Positions 9,279 to 18,186 are shown, counted from the first letter of the stretch. The stretch is 54,174 bases of DNA from Algoriphagus sp. (GCA_029945945.1 JAQSDM010000011.1:576079-630252), one strand, 5' to 3'. Notes: generated by a model not told the origin, from the sequence alone. Numbers and translations: made by a program.

Positions 9279-10346
9279 ATGAAAAACTCTCTTATTCTCA
9301 GTTTGCTAGTTCTTCTGGCATCTTCGCCCGTATTTTCTCAATCTGCCAAAACCCTCTCCAAGGTGACAGATGAGTTTGTTTCCACCCTGAGTGCTGAGGA
9401 AAAAACTCAAGTGCAATTGGTCTTTGAAGACAGCGCAAGAACCGAATGGACCAATCTTCCGATAGGACTTGCTTCCCGGTCAGGGCTTCGGTTTGGAGAT
9501 CTTTCGGAAGAAAGCAAAATCAAGTTTCACCGGATTTTGTCAACTCTGCTCAGTTCCCAAGGCTACCTGAAAACCTTTGCCATTATGCAGGTCGATGACA
9601 TCCTCCATGAGATTTTTGAAATCCAGTTTCAACAAGGCAAGGTCAATGCCGGGAGCATGGAATTCATCAGAAAGCTGAACTGGGACTATGGCAACTATTT
9701 CGTGGCCATTGCCGGAAATCCTGCAACCGATGCAATCTGGGGGTTGAAATTCGAAGGACATCATATCTCCTTCAACCTGACTGTAGCCGGAGATGAGTTT
9801 ACCATGACCCCACTATTTTTTGGCTCTGACCCAGCTGTAGTCGAAGTAACTCAATACGCTGGGCTCAGACCTCTCAGCAAAGAGGAGGATTACGGCTTCT
9901 GGTTGATCAACACGCTGAATGAGGAACAAAAGGCCAAAGCCACTTTATCAGGAAAAGTACCCGGAGATATCATCACGAGCCCGGATCGTCCACAATGGTT
10001 AACAGAATTTCAAGGAATCAAAGGGTCGGATTTGACACCTGATCAAAAGAAAATCCTCCATTATCTGATCGAAGAATACGTCGGCAATCTGGAGCATGAG
10101 AAAGCAGAAAAATACCTGGCCATTATCCATGAAAGAGGAATGGATGAAGTCTATTTCGCCTGGATCGGAAGCTATGAACCTATGAAAGCCCACTACTACA
10201 TCATCCATAGTCCTGACTTCATGATCGAATATGACAACGTAGGCTTTCTGGACAATGCCAATCATATCCACACCATCTGGAGAGAAAATGGAAATGATTT
10301 TGGAGAAGATATCCTGAAAAAACATCGGGGCGATCACAAGCATTAA
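9279..10346 (+). CDS. DUF3500 family secreted protein
   Basis: The 355-residue protein has a signal peptide (cut near PVFSQ, about residue 21) and the DUF3500 layout. This layout has a first helical part, a central WGLKFEGHHISFNLTV segment, then PLFFGSDPAVVE and GLRPLSKEEDYG, and a C-terminal part with YIIHSPDFMIEYDN and NHIHTIWRE. The HH pair and the late H.H motif could form a metal site, which is inference. Biochemical function is not established for the family. It directly follows the histidine-bearing membrane protein and probably shares its transcript. Downstream lies a group of hairpins at 10446-10498. Confidence 0.88.
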   Translation: MKNSLILSLLVLLASSPVFSQSAKTLSKVTDEFVSTLSAEEKTQVQLVFEDSARTEWTNLPIGLASRSGLRFGDLSEESKIKFHRILSTLLSSQGYLKTFAIMQVDDILHEIFEIQFQQGKVNAGSMEFIRKLNWDYGNYFVAIAGNPATDAIWGLKFEGHHISFNLTVAGDEFTMTPLFFGSDPAVVEVTQYAGLRPLSKEEDYGFWLINTLNEEQKAKATLSGKVPGDIITSPDRPQWLTEFQGIKGSDLTPDQKKILHYLIEEYVGNLEHEKAEKYLAIIHERGMDEVYFAWIGSYEPMKAHYYIIHSPDFMIEYDNVGFLDNANHIHTIWRENGNDFGEDILKKHRGDHKH

Positions 10347-10445
10347 ACTCTTGATTTTTGTGAGAAAACCGAATTAGAAACCACATTAACTCTTTCCATT
10401 TATCATGTATTACCACCAAAAATTTGACTCAGATTTCTTCTCCCC

Positions 10446-10498
10446 ACCGGATTCCTCCTGAGGAATCAGAATGAATCCGGTTCCTCTTAAAGGAGGAA
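10446..10498 (+). promoter_or_regulatory. Cluster of overlapping hairpins, possible attenuator or terminator
   Basis: Three stems share one sequence theme. GATTCCTC (10450-10457) pairs with GAGGAATC (10460-10467). ACCGGATTC (10446-10454) pairs with GAATCCGGT (10473-10481). TTCCTC (10481-10486) pairs with GAGGAA (10493-10498). The first two compete for the same left arm, so only one can form at a time. No T run follows. The cluster lies in the 336-base gap between DUF3500 and the tandem DUF418 genes, 185 bases before the next start. The rest of the gap shows nothing I can name. Confidence 0.4.
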
Positions 10499-10682
10499 AA
10501 TTGTTTGTCCAGATTTTTTTAATGAGGCAGCTGATTTTAAATCCTCCCCGGAAATTTTTTCACCACGTCAGGACAATAAAACCATGCGTTCGTCCAAGGA
10601 GGTCTTCGGGTCATCAGAAATCAGGGTAGATTAATACAAGCAGAATTTTTAAAAACTCTGGTTTGGACTCACCCCAAAACCT

Positions 10683-12020
10683 ATGACGCAAATTTCCTCT
10701 ACTCAGCTTATTCCTTTGGAAGCAACTGAGCGAATCCAATCCCTCGACGTGATGCGCGGGATTGTCTTATTCGGAATCCTCTTGATGAACATCAATATGT
10801 TCGGGCTGGCCAATTCCTATAATGACCCAACCGTAGCGGGTGGATTTACCGGATGGAATCTCTACACATGGATAGCCACCAATATATTTTTTGAGGGCAC
10901 AATGCGAGGGCTGTTTTCGCTCCTTTTCGGCGTGGGAATGTTCATTTTTCTGGACAGGTTAACCAAGCGTGGCGCAGGCATCAAAGCCGCGGATATATTT
11001 TTCCGAAGGCTCACCTGGCTCCTTGTTTTTGGCCTGATCCACGGATATCTCCTGCTTTGGACCGGAGAGATTCTGTACGATTATGCCCTGATGGGTTTCT
11101 TGGTATACTCTTTTAGAAATATGGCTCCAAAAAAATTAATACTGGCAGCAATAGTTTTGGTTTTAGCTGGATCGGTTTGGAACTATTCGGATTTTCGAAA
11201 AAGTGAAAAACTCGTTGCTGATGTAGCCCTGATAGATTCTTACAAAACGGAAAATAAAGAGCTGACCAAAGAGCTTAAAGAATCCCAAACTCAATGGGAA
11301 AAGATGCAGGAAGATCGATCTCCTGAGACGATAGCAGAATTCAACTCATCCATGCAGAAAGGCTACTTTGACGTGGTTGCATTTTTGGCTCCCATCAATT
11401 TCCAAACTGATGTCTATATGTCCTATAGATATGGACCTTGGGATGTTCTCAGCATGATGCTTATCGGGATTGCGATGTTTAAGTGGAATATACTTTCGGC
11501 CGAAAAATCCTTTGCCTTCTATGCAGGCATGGCTGCTATTGGATACCTGATCGGGCTATCGGTCAATTACTATGAACTCCGAGTCGTTTTGGATGGTCAG
11601 TTCTCACCCGTTGCGATAGCTAAATCAAATCTGACTTACGAAGTAGGCAGAATCTTTACCTGTATGGGGCATATTGGATTGATCCTGATTTTCTGCAAAG
11701 CCAACTTTTTGATTTGGTTGAAAAGTAGTCTTTCCGCTGTCGGAAAAATGGCTCTCACCAATTACATCATGCATTCACTTATCTGCATGGTTGTTTTTAC
11801 CGGAGTAGGCTTTGGACTCTTTGGAAAGTTGCAACGCTACGAACTGCTCTATGTGGTATTCTCGATCTGGATTTTCCAGTTGATTTTAAGCCCGATCTGG
11901 CTCCGGTATTTTCATTTTGGTCCGATGGAATGGCTCTGGAGAAACCTGAGCTATCAAAAAGTGCATCCGATTCGGAAGGAATTGCCAGTCCCTGTGGCAT
12001 CACTTACCGGAATACAATGA
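10683..12020 (+). CDS. DUF418 domain membrane protein (tandem copy 1)
   Basis: The 445-residue multi-pass membrane protein carries the family's N-terminal signature (ATERIQSLDVMRGIVLFGIL, about residues 14-33). It also has the paired loop FRRLTWLLVFGLIHGYLLLW and the C-terminal DUF418 block ending near GPMEWLWRNLSYQK. About ten membrane helices are likely, with a charged loop around 180-220 (ELTKELKESQTQWEK) that is probably extramembrane. The family resembles YeiB-type proteins, whose role is unclear; transport of small molecules has been suggested. A close paralogue follows 61 bases downstream in the same direction, so this is a tandem duplication and probably one operon. Confidence 0.9.
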   Translation: MTQISSTQLIPLEATERIQSLDVMRGIVLFGILLMNINMFGLANSYNDPTVAGGFTGWNLYTWIATNIFFEGTMRGLFSLLFGVGMFIFLDRLTKRGAGIKAADIFFRRLTWLLVFGLIHGYLLLWTGEILYDYALMGFLVYSFRNMAPKKLILAAIVLVLAGSVWNYSDFRKSEKLVADVALIDSYKTENKELTKELKESQTQWEKMQEDRSPETIAEFNSSMQKGYFDVVAFLAPINFQTDVYMSYRYGPWDVLSMMLIGIAMFKWNILSAEKSFAFYAGMAAIGYLIGLSVNYYELRVVLDGQFSPVAIAKSNLTYEVGRIFTCMGHIGLILIFCKANFLIWLKSSLSAVGKMALTNYIMHSLICMVVFTGVGFGLFGKLQRYELLYVVFSIWIFQLILSPIWLRYFHFGPMEWLWRNLSYQKVHPIRKELPVPVASLTGIQ

Positions 12021-12081
12021 GCCAAAGCCCTGACCTATCCTTTAAATTCAGAAACACCCATATTTTTCTCTTTTCCGGACT

Positions 12082-13413
12082 ATGACGCAAATTTCCTCTT
12101 CTCAGCTTACTCCTTTGGAAGCAACTGAGCGAATCCAATCCCTCGATGTCATGCGAGGGGTTGTTTTATTCGGAATTCTGCTCATGAATATTAATGGCTA
12201 TGGTTTGTATTGGTCTTATTCCGACCCCACAGTTTCCGGGGGCTTTACAGGATTGAATTTAGCCACCTGGATGACCACTAACCTGTTTTTTGAAGGGACG
12301 ATGAGAGCACTTTTTTCCCTGCTTTTTGGAGTGGGAATGTTCATTTTCTTGGACCGATTGGTCAAAAAAGGAGCAGGAGTCAATGCCGCTGACATTTATT
12401 TCCGCAGGCTTACCTGGTTATTAGTTTTTGGTTTGATCCATGGGTACCTCTTGCTATGGGTGGGTGAGATTCTGTACCAATATGCCCTGATGGGATTTTT
12501 AGTCTATTCATTCAGACAGATGGCTCCCAAAAAATTAATCCTGACAGCAGTCATTTTATTCTGTATAGGCACCACCTGGAATTATTTAGATTATAAAAGC
12601 GCTGACAAACTGGTTGAAAATGCGGCATTGGCCGAAACCTATAAAGCAGAAGGCAAAGAATTAACGAAGGAACTGAAGGAAGCAAAATCTGACTACGAGG
12701 AAATTCTTTCTAAAGGATCTGATGAAAAATCCATCGCGTATACCGAAAAAATGAACCAAGGGTATTTCGGGGTGGTAGCCCATCTGGCACCCATCAATTT
12801 TGAATACGATACTGTCTGGCCTTATCGACAGGATCTTTGGGATGTACTGAGCATGATGCTTATTGGCATTGCCTTATTCCGATGGAATATCCTTTCAGCC
12901 GAAAAATCAATGAAATTCTATGGGCTGATGGCATTATCAGGCTATACGATAGGTCTTGCTATCAACTACTATGAGATGAAAATCATCCTCGAGGACAATT
13001 TCTCATTTCTGTCTTTCCGAGAGTCTGAGATCACTTATTATTGGGGGAGGGTATTTGTTGCAATGGGTCATGTAGCGATGATCATGATTTTCTGCAAATC
13101 AAACTTTTTGAATTGGCTCAAATCAGGACTTGCCTCTGTCGGGAAGATGGCCCTGACCAATTACATGATGCATTCCATCATTTGCATGATTGTTTTTACC
13201 GGAGTTGGTTTTGGGCTTTTCAATAAACTGGAACGCTACGAACTCCTTTATGTAGTCCTCTCGATCTGGATTTTCCAGTTGATCCTGAGTCCGATCTGGC
13301 TCACCTATTTCCATTACGGTCCGATGGAATGGCTTTGGAGAAATCTGAGCTATCAGAAAATTCATCCGATCCGAAAGGAATTGCCAATGCGTGTTACGAC
13401 CATTTACAGATAA
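12082..13413 (+). CDS. DUF418 domain membrane protein (tandem copy 2)
   Basis: The 443-residue protein is a near full-length paralogue of the gene just upstream. The first 12 codons differ by only two bases, the RIQSLDVMRG signature is identical, and the C-terminal segment IHPIRKELP is shared. Divergence is concentrated in the charged loop at about 180-225 and in the helices after it, which suggests that this loop sets the difference in specificity between copies (inference). Membrane topology is as for copy 1. The very high DNA identity at the 5' end compared with the middle may reflect gene conversion. Function is unknown. Confidence 0.9.
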   Translation: MTQISSSQLTPLEATERIQSLDVMRGVVLFGILLMNINGYGLYWSYSDPTVSGGFTGLNLATWMTTNLFFEGTMRALFSLLFGVGMFIFLDRLVKKGAGVNAADIYFRRLTWLLVFGLIHGYLLLWVGEILYQYALMGFLVYSFRQMAPKKLILTAVILFCIGTTWNYLDYKSADKLVENAALAETYKAEGKELTKELKEAKSDYEEILSKGSDEKSIAYTEKMNQGYFGVVAHLAPINFEYDTVWPYRQDLWDVLSMMLIGIALFRWNILSAEKSMKFYGLMALSGYTIGLAINYYEMKIILEDNFSFLSFRESEITYYWGRVFVAMGHVAMIMIFCKSNFLNWLKSGLASVGKMALTNYMMHSIICMIVFTGVGFGLFNKLERYELLYVVLSIWIFQLILSPIWLTYFHYGPMEWLWRNLSYQKIHPIRKELPMRVTTIYR

Positions 13414-13506
13414 AAACAGGATGGTTGAACTATGTAAGAATATCGACCAAATAATAAAACGGGAAAGCCGAAAACCGACCAGAGTAGGCACTAAACAACC
13501 AAAAAA

Positions 13507-14031
13507 ATGAACAAGAAAAACTATTTCCGTGTAGCGACTGCTTGTATCGCTCTTTCTCTTTTTAGTGTTGCATGCAGCTCACCAGCTCCTGAAGAAGCTG
13601 CTGCTCCAGAGGAAGTGGCTGCTCCGGTTGCCGCTGAGCCTGACATGAATGCAATCAAAGCTGAAATCCAGGCCTTGGAAACTGCCTGGGGTGCTGCTGA
13701 TAATGCGGGTGATGTCGCTGCCTTGCTTGCTTTCTATAGTGACGATGCAGTGAGTATGGGAAGCGGTTCTCCAATGGCTGTGGGTAAAGCTGCTATTCAA
13801 AAGGAACTTGAGGCAGGCATGGCTAAAAAACCAGCAGGATCTACCGTTACATACGAGGTTTTGGATGTTTTTGGTGACGAAAACACTATCACCGAGGTTG
13901 GTAAAACCACTCGAATGGATGCTGCCGGAAAAGTAATTTCTTCAGGTAAGTATATGGCTATCTGGGAGAAGCGGGATGGAAAATATATCTGCGTAAGGGA
14001 TATCAGCAACAGTGATGCGAAGGAGGATTAA
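13507..14031 (+). CDS. SnoaL/DUF4440-like (NTF2 fold) lipoprotein
   Basis: The 174-residue protein has a lipoprotein signal (FSVACSS, Cys23). A low-complexity Ala/Glu/Pro linker (about 25-48) would hold the domain off the membrane. Residues of about 50-170 match the DUF4440/SnoaL pattern: an opening helix ETAWGAADNAGDVAALLAFYSDDAV, then KAAIQKELEAGM, then strands ending WEKRDGKYICVRDISN. Members of this fold bind small ligands or act as small enzymes; no catalytic residues can be assigned here. It is encoded between the DUF418 pair and the RidA-like gene. A similar lipoprotein is encoded at 44308, and the N-terminus of the protein at 49048 has the same fold. Confidence 0.85.
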   Translation: MNKKNYFRVATACIALSLFSVACSSPAPEEAAAPEEVAAPVAAEPDMNAIKAEIQALETAWGAADNAGDVAALLAFYSDDAVSMGSGSPMAVGKAAIQKELEAGMAKKPAGSTVTYEVLDVFGDENTITEVGKTTRMDAAGKVISSGKYMAIWEKRDGKYICVRDISNSDAKED

Positions 14032-14032
14032 A

Positions 14033-14071
14033 CCCCTTCAGTCATTTTCTCTTCCTTCGGAAACTGAGGGG
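14033..14071 (+). terminator. Possible terminator hairpin
   Basis: CCCC-TTCAGT (14033-14042) pairs with ACTGA-GGGG (14063-14071) with one bulged T, right after the stop of the lipoprotein gene. The T run is missing, so it may only weaken transcription into the next gene. Confidence 0.35.
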
Positions 14072-14109
14072 CTATTGCAAAATATCTCCTCAGTCTCCAA
14101 AATTTTTTT

Positions 14110-14535
14110 ATGGAATCCCTAAAACTCATTAACATGAAATCAGAAAAACCCGAGTACTTCTGCCTCAGACCTGAAGTCGAAAAAGCCTACGGATATTCCC
14201 ATGCCGTCAAGATTGGAAACAGTATCAAAGTATCCGGTGCTGTCAGCATGGATGATGAAGGAGGACCTACCGCGTTGGGTGATTTTCTCCAGCAGATGAA
14301 AAATTGTTATTCTGATCTGGACAAAGTGCTGAAGCACTATGGTTGCACCTTTGACGATGTGGTCGTAGAAAATGTATTTACCACAGATATGCCGGCTTTT
14401 TTAGAACATGCGGCTTATCGAAATTCCATCTATACCAAGCAGTTTCCGACCGGATCCTGGCTGGAAGTAAAAGGCTTGGCCTTGCCCGAGTTTTTAATCG
14501 AAATCGAACTGGAAGTTCATGTCATGCATGAATGA
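14110..14535 (+). CDS. RidA/YjgF-like protein lacking the catalytic arginine
   Basis: The product is 141 residues from the ATG at 14110; the in-frame ATG at 14137 (MKSEKPEYF) gives a more usual family length of about 132. The Rid fold is clear: SHAVKIGNSIKVSGAVSMDD, then the helix FLQQMKNCYSDLDKVLKHYGCTFDDVV, then EVKGLALPEFLIEIELEVHV. Archetypal RidA (E. coli) uses an Arg in a P-A-R-S-C-V-E-V motif to hydrolyse reactive enamines and imines. Here the matching segment is PTGSWLEV, with Gly in place of Arg. It is therefore likely to be one of the Rid subfamilies without classical deaminase activity. It opens a run of small metabolic genes. Confidence 0.88.
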   Translation: MESLKLINMKSEKPEYFCLRPEVEKAYGYSHAVKIGNSIKVSGAVSMDDEGGPTALGDFLQQMKNCYSDLDKVLKHYGCTFDDVVVENVFTTDMPAFLEHAAYRNSIYTKQFPTGSWLEVKGLALPEFLIEIELEVHVMHE

Positions 14536-14610
14536 AAGATCTCACTCATTCACTTTCAACAGCAAGAGAAATTCTCCTGCTTTTTTTTAAACCCCACAAC
14601 ATAATCTAAC

Positions 14611-15549
14611 ATGAAAACAGCAGGCATAATCGGTGGTTCGGGCTTCATTGGAAGTCACAATACCAGGAAATTTTTGGAGGAAGGATATCAGGTGAAAGTC
14701 TCCACTACTGATCTCTCCAAAGAAGAAAAATACCAGCATCTTAGGGATCTCCCCAACTCGGAAAATCTGGAGATCGTCCAACTCGATGTTGAAAACAAAT
14801 CAGAACTCGATGATTTTTTACTGGGTTGCGAAATTGTAATCCACGGAGGTACACCTTTTCAGTTGGCGGTAAATGATCCTAAAACTGAATTGTTTGATCC
14901 TACCATCAAAGGAACCGAGAATTTCCTGGTAGCAATTCAGAAAACGCCCGGAATTAAAAAGGTGGTAATTGTGGCATCAGTTGCAGCTTTCAACACCAAC
15001 TTCCCGCTGCCCACAGGAGGCAGAACTCCGGATGATACTTTCAACGAATCCGACACTCCCTTCTTCAGTGAGGAGAGTCACCCTTATGGTCAGGCCAAGT
15101 TCATTGCCCAACGGACAGTTGAAAAATTCATCGACACACATTCCCAATTGGATTTTGAAATCGTCACCGTTTCTCCGGTGATGGTGACGGGAAAATCATT
15201 ATCCGCCAGAGAGGATTCAACTTCCACAGGGATTCAGTTTCTCTTCAAAAACAAGATTGCCCCTGATGCTTTCTTCCAAATGTTCTATGACAATGATATT
15301 CAATTCGCATTAGTAGATGTAGCGGATGTGGCGGAAAGTATTTTTCAGGCAGCAACTACCGAGGGACTTCACGGCAATAACTACCTCCTGACCAGCGAAA
15401 CCTATCCCGTCTCGGACATTACGATGATGCTGAATAACCAGGAACCCGCCGGAAAATCTAAAATCGTCTATTCCAAAACCCTTGCAGAAAGAGAACTGGG
15501 CGTCCGTTTTAAGTCTGCCAGGGAATCATTGGCCAGTTATTCTGCCTGA
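14611..15549 (+). CDS. Extended short-chain dehydrogenase (NAD(P)-dependent epimerase/reductase family)
   Basis: The 312-residue protein has the nucleotide-binding motif IIGGSGFIGS (6-15), an acidic residue in LDV (58-60), the family VASVAAF segment with Ser123, and the catalytic YGQAK (Tyr159, Lys163). This layout is that of the dihydroflavonol-4-reductase/cinnamoyl-CoA-reductase-like branch of extended SDRs, which reduce or oxidise a carbonyl/alcohol on a varied substrate. The true substrate is unknown. It lies 75 bases after the RidA-like gene and 72 bases before the DUF2306 gene, in the same direction. Confidence 0.9.
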   Translation: MKTAGIIGGSGFIGSHNTRKFLEEGYQVKVSTTDLSKEEKYQHLRDLPNSENLEIVQLDVENKSELDDFLLGCEIVIHGGTPFQLAVNDPKTELFDPTIKGTENFLVAIQKTPGIKKVVIVASVAAFNTNFPLPTGGRTPDDTFNESDTPFFSEESHPYGQAKFIAQRTVEKFIDTHSQLDFEIVTVSPVMVTGKSLSAREDSTSTGIQFLFKNKIAPDAFFQMFYDNDIQFALVDVADVAESIFQAATTEGLHGNNYLLTSETYPVSDITMMLNNQEPAGKSKIVYSKTLAERELGVRFKSARESLASYSA

Positions 15550-15621
15550 GGGAAAAAGACAAAAATGCCCGTCAGTAACTCTGGTCATTTTATTATCCAA
15601 AATTAAAACCTACATCCTAAC

Positions 15622-16254
15622 ATGAACCAATACCTGACACTCGCTCCATCCAAGCCCAAATCCTGGTTGATCCTTGCGGCATGGATCTTTCTGATCCTAT
15701 TCGCCGGGAGGTTTGTCATGAATGATGCCTTGCCCTATTTCGGATTTGATGAGGAGGTATATGGCAGGTTTTGGGGAATGAAATGGCCTTTAATTGGTCA
15801 TGTATCTGGCGGGCTGATTGCGTTGACTTTGGGACCTTTGCAGTTTTGGCAGGCATTCCGCGACAAATACTTGAAGGTTCACCGATTGATGGGAAAGCTG
15901 TATTTGACAGCCATTCTGATAGGCACGATCAGCTCTACCTCACTGGCCTGGACGACTGGTTTGGCCATTCACTGGACTTGGGCATTTGCCCTTCAAATAC
16001 TCGCTTTTGCCTGGTTTTGCACTGCTGCGATGGCGTTTATTTCCATCAAGAGAAGACGGATTCAGCAACATAAGGAATGGATGATCCGGAGCTATGTCGT
16101 GACTTTTGCCTTCGTTATTTTCAGATGGCTGGCCGCCATGCCTTCTATTGTCGAGCAGGGGAGTTTCGTGGAAAGAGGTCCAACTCTGATTTGGATTTCC
16201 TGGGGAATCCCTCTTTTCATCACTGAAATCATTCTGCAATGGAATAAAAAGTAA
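15622..16254 (+). CDS. DUF2306 family membrane protein
   Basis: The 210-residue protein has about six membrane helices and the DUF2306 pattern. It shows GHVSGGLIALTLGPLQF, then the loop RDKYLKVHRLMGKLYL, and later QQHKEWMIRSYV with an Arg in FRW. Function is not established. The order of motifs (membrane His, HR..GK loop, H..WMIR) parallels the three seven-helix proteins at 599, 8505 and 19033, which have HxH, HR..GK..Y and HARFM. This suggests a distant common origin and a shared cofactor site (inference). It is 43 bases from the dihaem cytochrome c gene, so an electron-transfer role would fit. Confidence 0.85.
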   Translation: MNQYLTLAPSKPKSWLILAAWIFLILFAGRFVMNDALPYFGFDEEVYGRFWGMKWPLIGHVSGGLIALTLGPLQFWQAFRDKYLKVHRLMGKLYLTAILIGTISSTSLAWTTGLAIHWTWAFALQILAFAWFCTAAMAFISIKRRRIQQHKEWMIRSYVVTFAFVIFRWLAAMPSIVEQGSFVERGPTLIWISWGIPLFITEIILQWNKK

Positions 16255-16297
16255 CCTGAAAAATTCCCCAATGAATTAAACTTTAAACCCAATACTC

Positions 16298-17299
16298 ATG
16301 GCAAAGAAAATCACTTTCGGTATTCTGATCCTCCTGGCTGTATTGATTGGAGGCTTCGTCATTTATGTTCAATTGTCATGGAATAAAACCTATGACCTTC
16401 CTTACCCCGATCTTCAAGTAAGTACGGATTCCACGGTAATTGAAAGAGGAAGGTATCTGGTACATGGACCGGCACATTGTTCCAACTGCCATGTATCCAG
16501 CATAGAGGATATGATCGCTGCTGATGCAGGCAAACCAACTCCATTGAAAGGTGGAGCGGCATTTCCCTTGGGAGAATTGGGGGTTCTATACACTCCCAAT
16601 CTTACTCCTGATCCCAAAACAGGCATCGGACGATATACAGACGGGCAGATTTTCCGAATGATGCGACATGCGGTCAGACCAAGCGGAATCGCCTCCCTTT
16701 CCTTATTGATGCCCTTTTGGAATATGGCAGATGAAGATCTGGTGGCTGTGGTGTCTTATTTGAGAAGTATGAGTCCCGTTGAAAATGAGGTTCCGCCTGC
16801 CGCATGGACTTTTATGGGTAAGGCTGTCAGGACCTTTGCTCCTCCTTTCCGCCCAATCCTACATCCAACTCCTGCGCCAACCGCGCCTCCCATGGAAGCA
16901 ACGATCCAAAGAGGTGAATACCTGGCGCGATATGTAGCCAATTGCGTGGGATGCCACACCCAGTTTGATCCAAGCACCTTTGAAGCCATCGGGGCGGAAT
17001 ATGCAGGAGGATCGGAATTTGAACCCTATCCTGAATTCCACCTGGCAGTGGGTGAAGATCCTGAATTGTGGATGCGATCTCCCAACATTACCCCTCATCC
17101 AAACAGCGCCTTGTCAAAATTCAAAACCGTGGAGGAGTGGAAGGAAAGATTCCGGAAAGGCAGACAAATCAAGATTTCTCCCATGCACTGGGGCCCCTTT
17201 TCAAGAATGTCGGATCAGGATCTGGAAGCACTTTACCTCTACCTCCATAGCCTCGATCCGGTGGACCATGAAGTAGGTGAATTGATGTTCAAAAAGTAG
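16298..17299 (+). CDS. Membrane-anchored dihaem cytochrome c
   Basis: The 333-residue protein has one N-terminal membrane anchor (about 5-25) and two cytochrome c domains. Haem motifs are CSNCH at 61-65 and CVGCH at 216-220. Each domain starts with RG.YL (ERGRYLVHG; QRGEYLARY). Candidate distal ligands include Met residues in MPFWNM and SPMHWGPF. The arrangement resembles the cytochrome subunits of periplasmic sugar and alcohol dehydrogenases, which carry electrons to the respiratory chain. No dehydrogenase large subunit lies beside it; the partner could be the PQQ protein at 1671 or an enzyme elsewhere. A proline-rich linker (HPTPAPTAPP, about 189-198) joins the domains. Confidence 0.92.
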   Translation: MAKKITFGILILLAVLIGGFVIYVQLSWNKTYDLPYPDLQVSTDSTVIERGRYLVHGPAHCSNCHVSSIEDMIAADAGKPTPLKGGAAFPLGELGVLYTPNLTPDPKTGIGRYTDGQIFRMMRHAVRPSGIASLSLLMPFWNMADEDLVAVVSYLRSMSPVENEVPPAAWTFMGKAVRTFAPPFRPILHPTPAPTAPPMEATIQRGEYLARYVANCVGCHTQFDPSTFEAIGAEYAGGSEFEPYPEFHLAVGEDPELWMRSPNITPHPNSALSKFKTVEEWKERFRKGRQIKISPMHWGPFSRMSDQDLEALYLYLHSLDPVDHEVGELMFKK

Positions 17300-17338
17300 T
17301 CAATCAAGGATTTTCTAACCCATTTTAATTCCAAACCC

Positions 17339-17641
17339 ATGATCAAATTAACTGTTCTCTATGGTCACCCCGTTGACCCGTCTGCATTCGAAGCCTATTA
17401 TTTCAATACACATATGCCACTTGTTGCAAAAATCCACGGCATCGTCAAAGCCGAAACAACCAAATTTCTTCCCGGAGCAGACGGAGGAAAACCGGCTCAT
17501 TACCGGATGGCAGAATTGTATTTCACCAGTCCGGAGGAACTTCAAAAAGCGATGAGTTCACCCGAAGGTGCGGCGACCTCTGCTGACCTGGCAAATTTCG
17601 CATCCGGCGGACTCACTATTTTGGTAGGGGCGGTCGATTAG
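17339..17641 (+). CDS. EthD family protein
   Basis: This 100-residue protein matches the EthD dimeric alpha-beta barrel family: MIKLTVLYGHPVDPSAFEAYY, then THMPLVAKIHGI, then YRMAELYFTSPEELQKAMSSPEG. EthD is needed, in an unclear way, for cytochrome P450 breakdown of ethyl tert-butyl ether in Rhodococcus, and relatives act as small oxygenases, cyclases or dehydratases. The conserved His of the THMPL motif is present. It is 39 bases after the dihaem cytochrome gene and 20 before the cupin gene. Confidence 0.9.
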   Translation: MIKLTVLYGHPVDPSAFEAYYFNTHMPLVAKIHGIVKAETTKFLPGADGGKPAHYRMAELYFTSPEELQKAMSSPEGAATSADLANFASGGLTILVGAVD

Positions 17642-17661
17642 GGTAATCCCGCATCTTAGTG

Positions 17662-18021
17662 ATGGAAAATAAATCCCCAAACGATTGGCCATGGCCGGAG
17701 GAATTGGATGCATTGGTAGCTGCCCCGATGCATCATTCCCTCTTACTTGAAAATGAGTTCGTTCGGGTAGTGGAAACCATCATTCTCCCCGGCGAAATCA
17801 CAGCCATCCACACGCATCAATGGCCCGCAGCTTTGAACATCATCTCCTGGGCAGACTTTATCCGATATGATGGCAATGGAAATATTACAGCCGATTCCCG
17901 AAATCTGCACGAGGCCGACCGGACCGGTACCGCATTATGGTCCGAACCTCTGAAACCTCATTCTTTAAAAAATGTCGGGGACAAGATCATCCATATCATC
18001 AGTACAGAGATTAAAATATGA
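17662..18021 (+). CDS. Small cupin-like protein
   Basis: The product is 119 residues from the ATG at 17662; a GTG one codon upstream is also in frame. A single cupin-like barrel is suggested by NEFVRVVETIILPGEITAIHTHQWPAALNII and by LWSEPLKPHSLKNVG. The IHTHQ pair and the later PHS histidine are candidate metal ligands, but the usual glutamate of motif 1 is not clear, so metal binding is uncertain. Such small cupins bind ligands or catalyse simple isomerase or dioxygenase steps. It closes the colinear run that starts with the RidA-like gene. Confidence 0.75.
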   Translation: MENKSPNDWPWPEELDALVAAPMHHSLLLENEFVRVVETIILPGEITAIHTHQWPAALNIISWADFIRYDGNGNITADSRNLHEADRTGTALWSEPLKPHSLKNVGDKIIHIISTEIKI

Positions 18022-18186
18022 GTATCCGCTGCTTTGCCAATGGGTCTAAATAAAGGTTTTTAGCTTGGGATATTAGTCCATAGTTGGTCATCCAGGACTT
18101 CAAACCTTGTTTTGATTGGTTAGTGACAAAAATCGGGGAATCAGATTAAATGAAATTTTCATTGCTTAACTCATCATAAACAGAAA

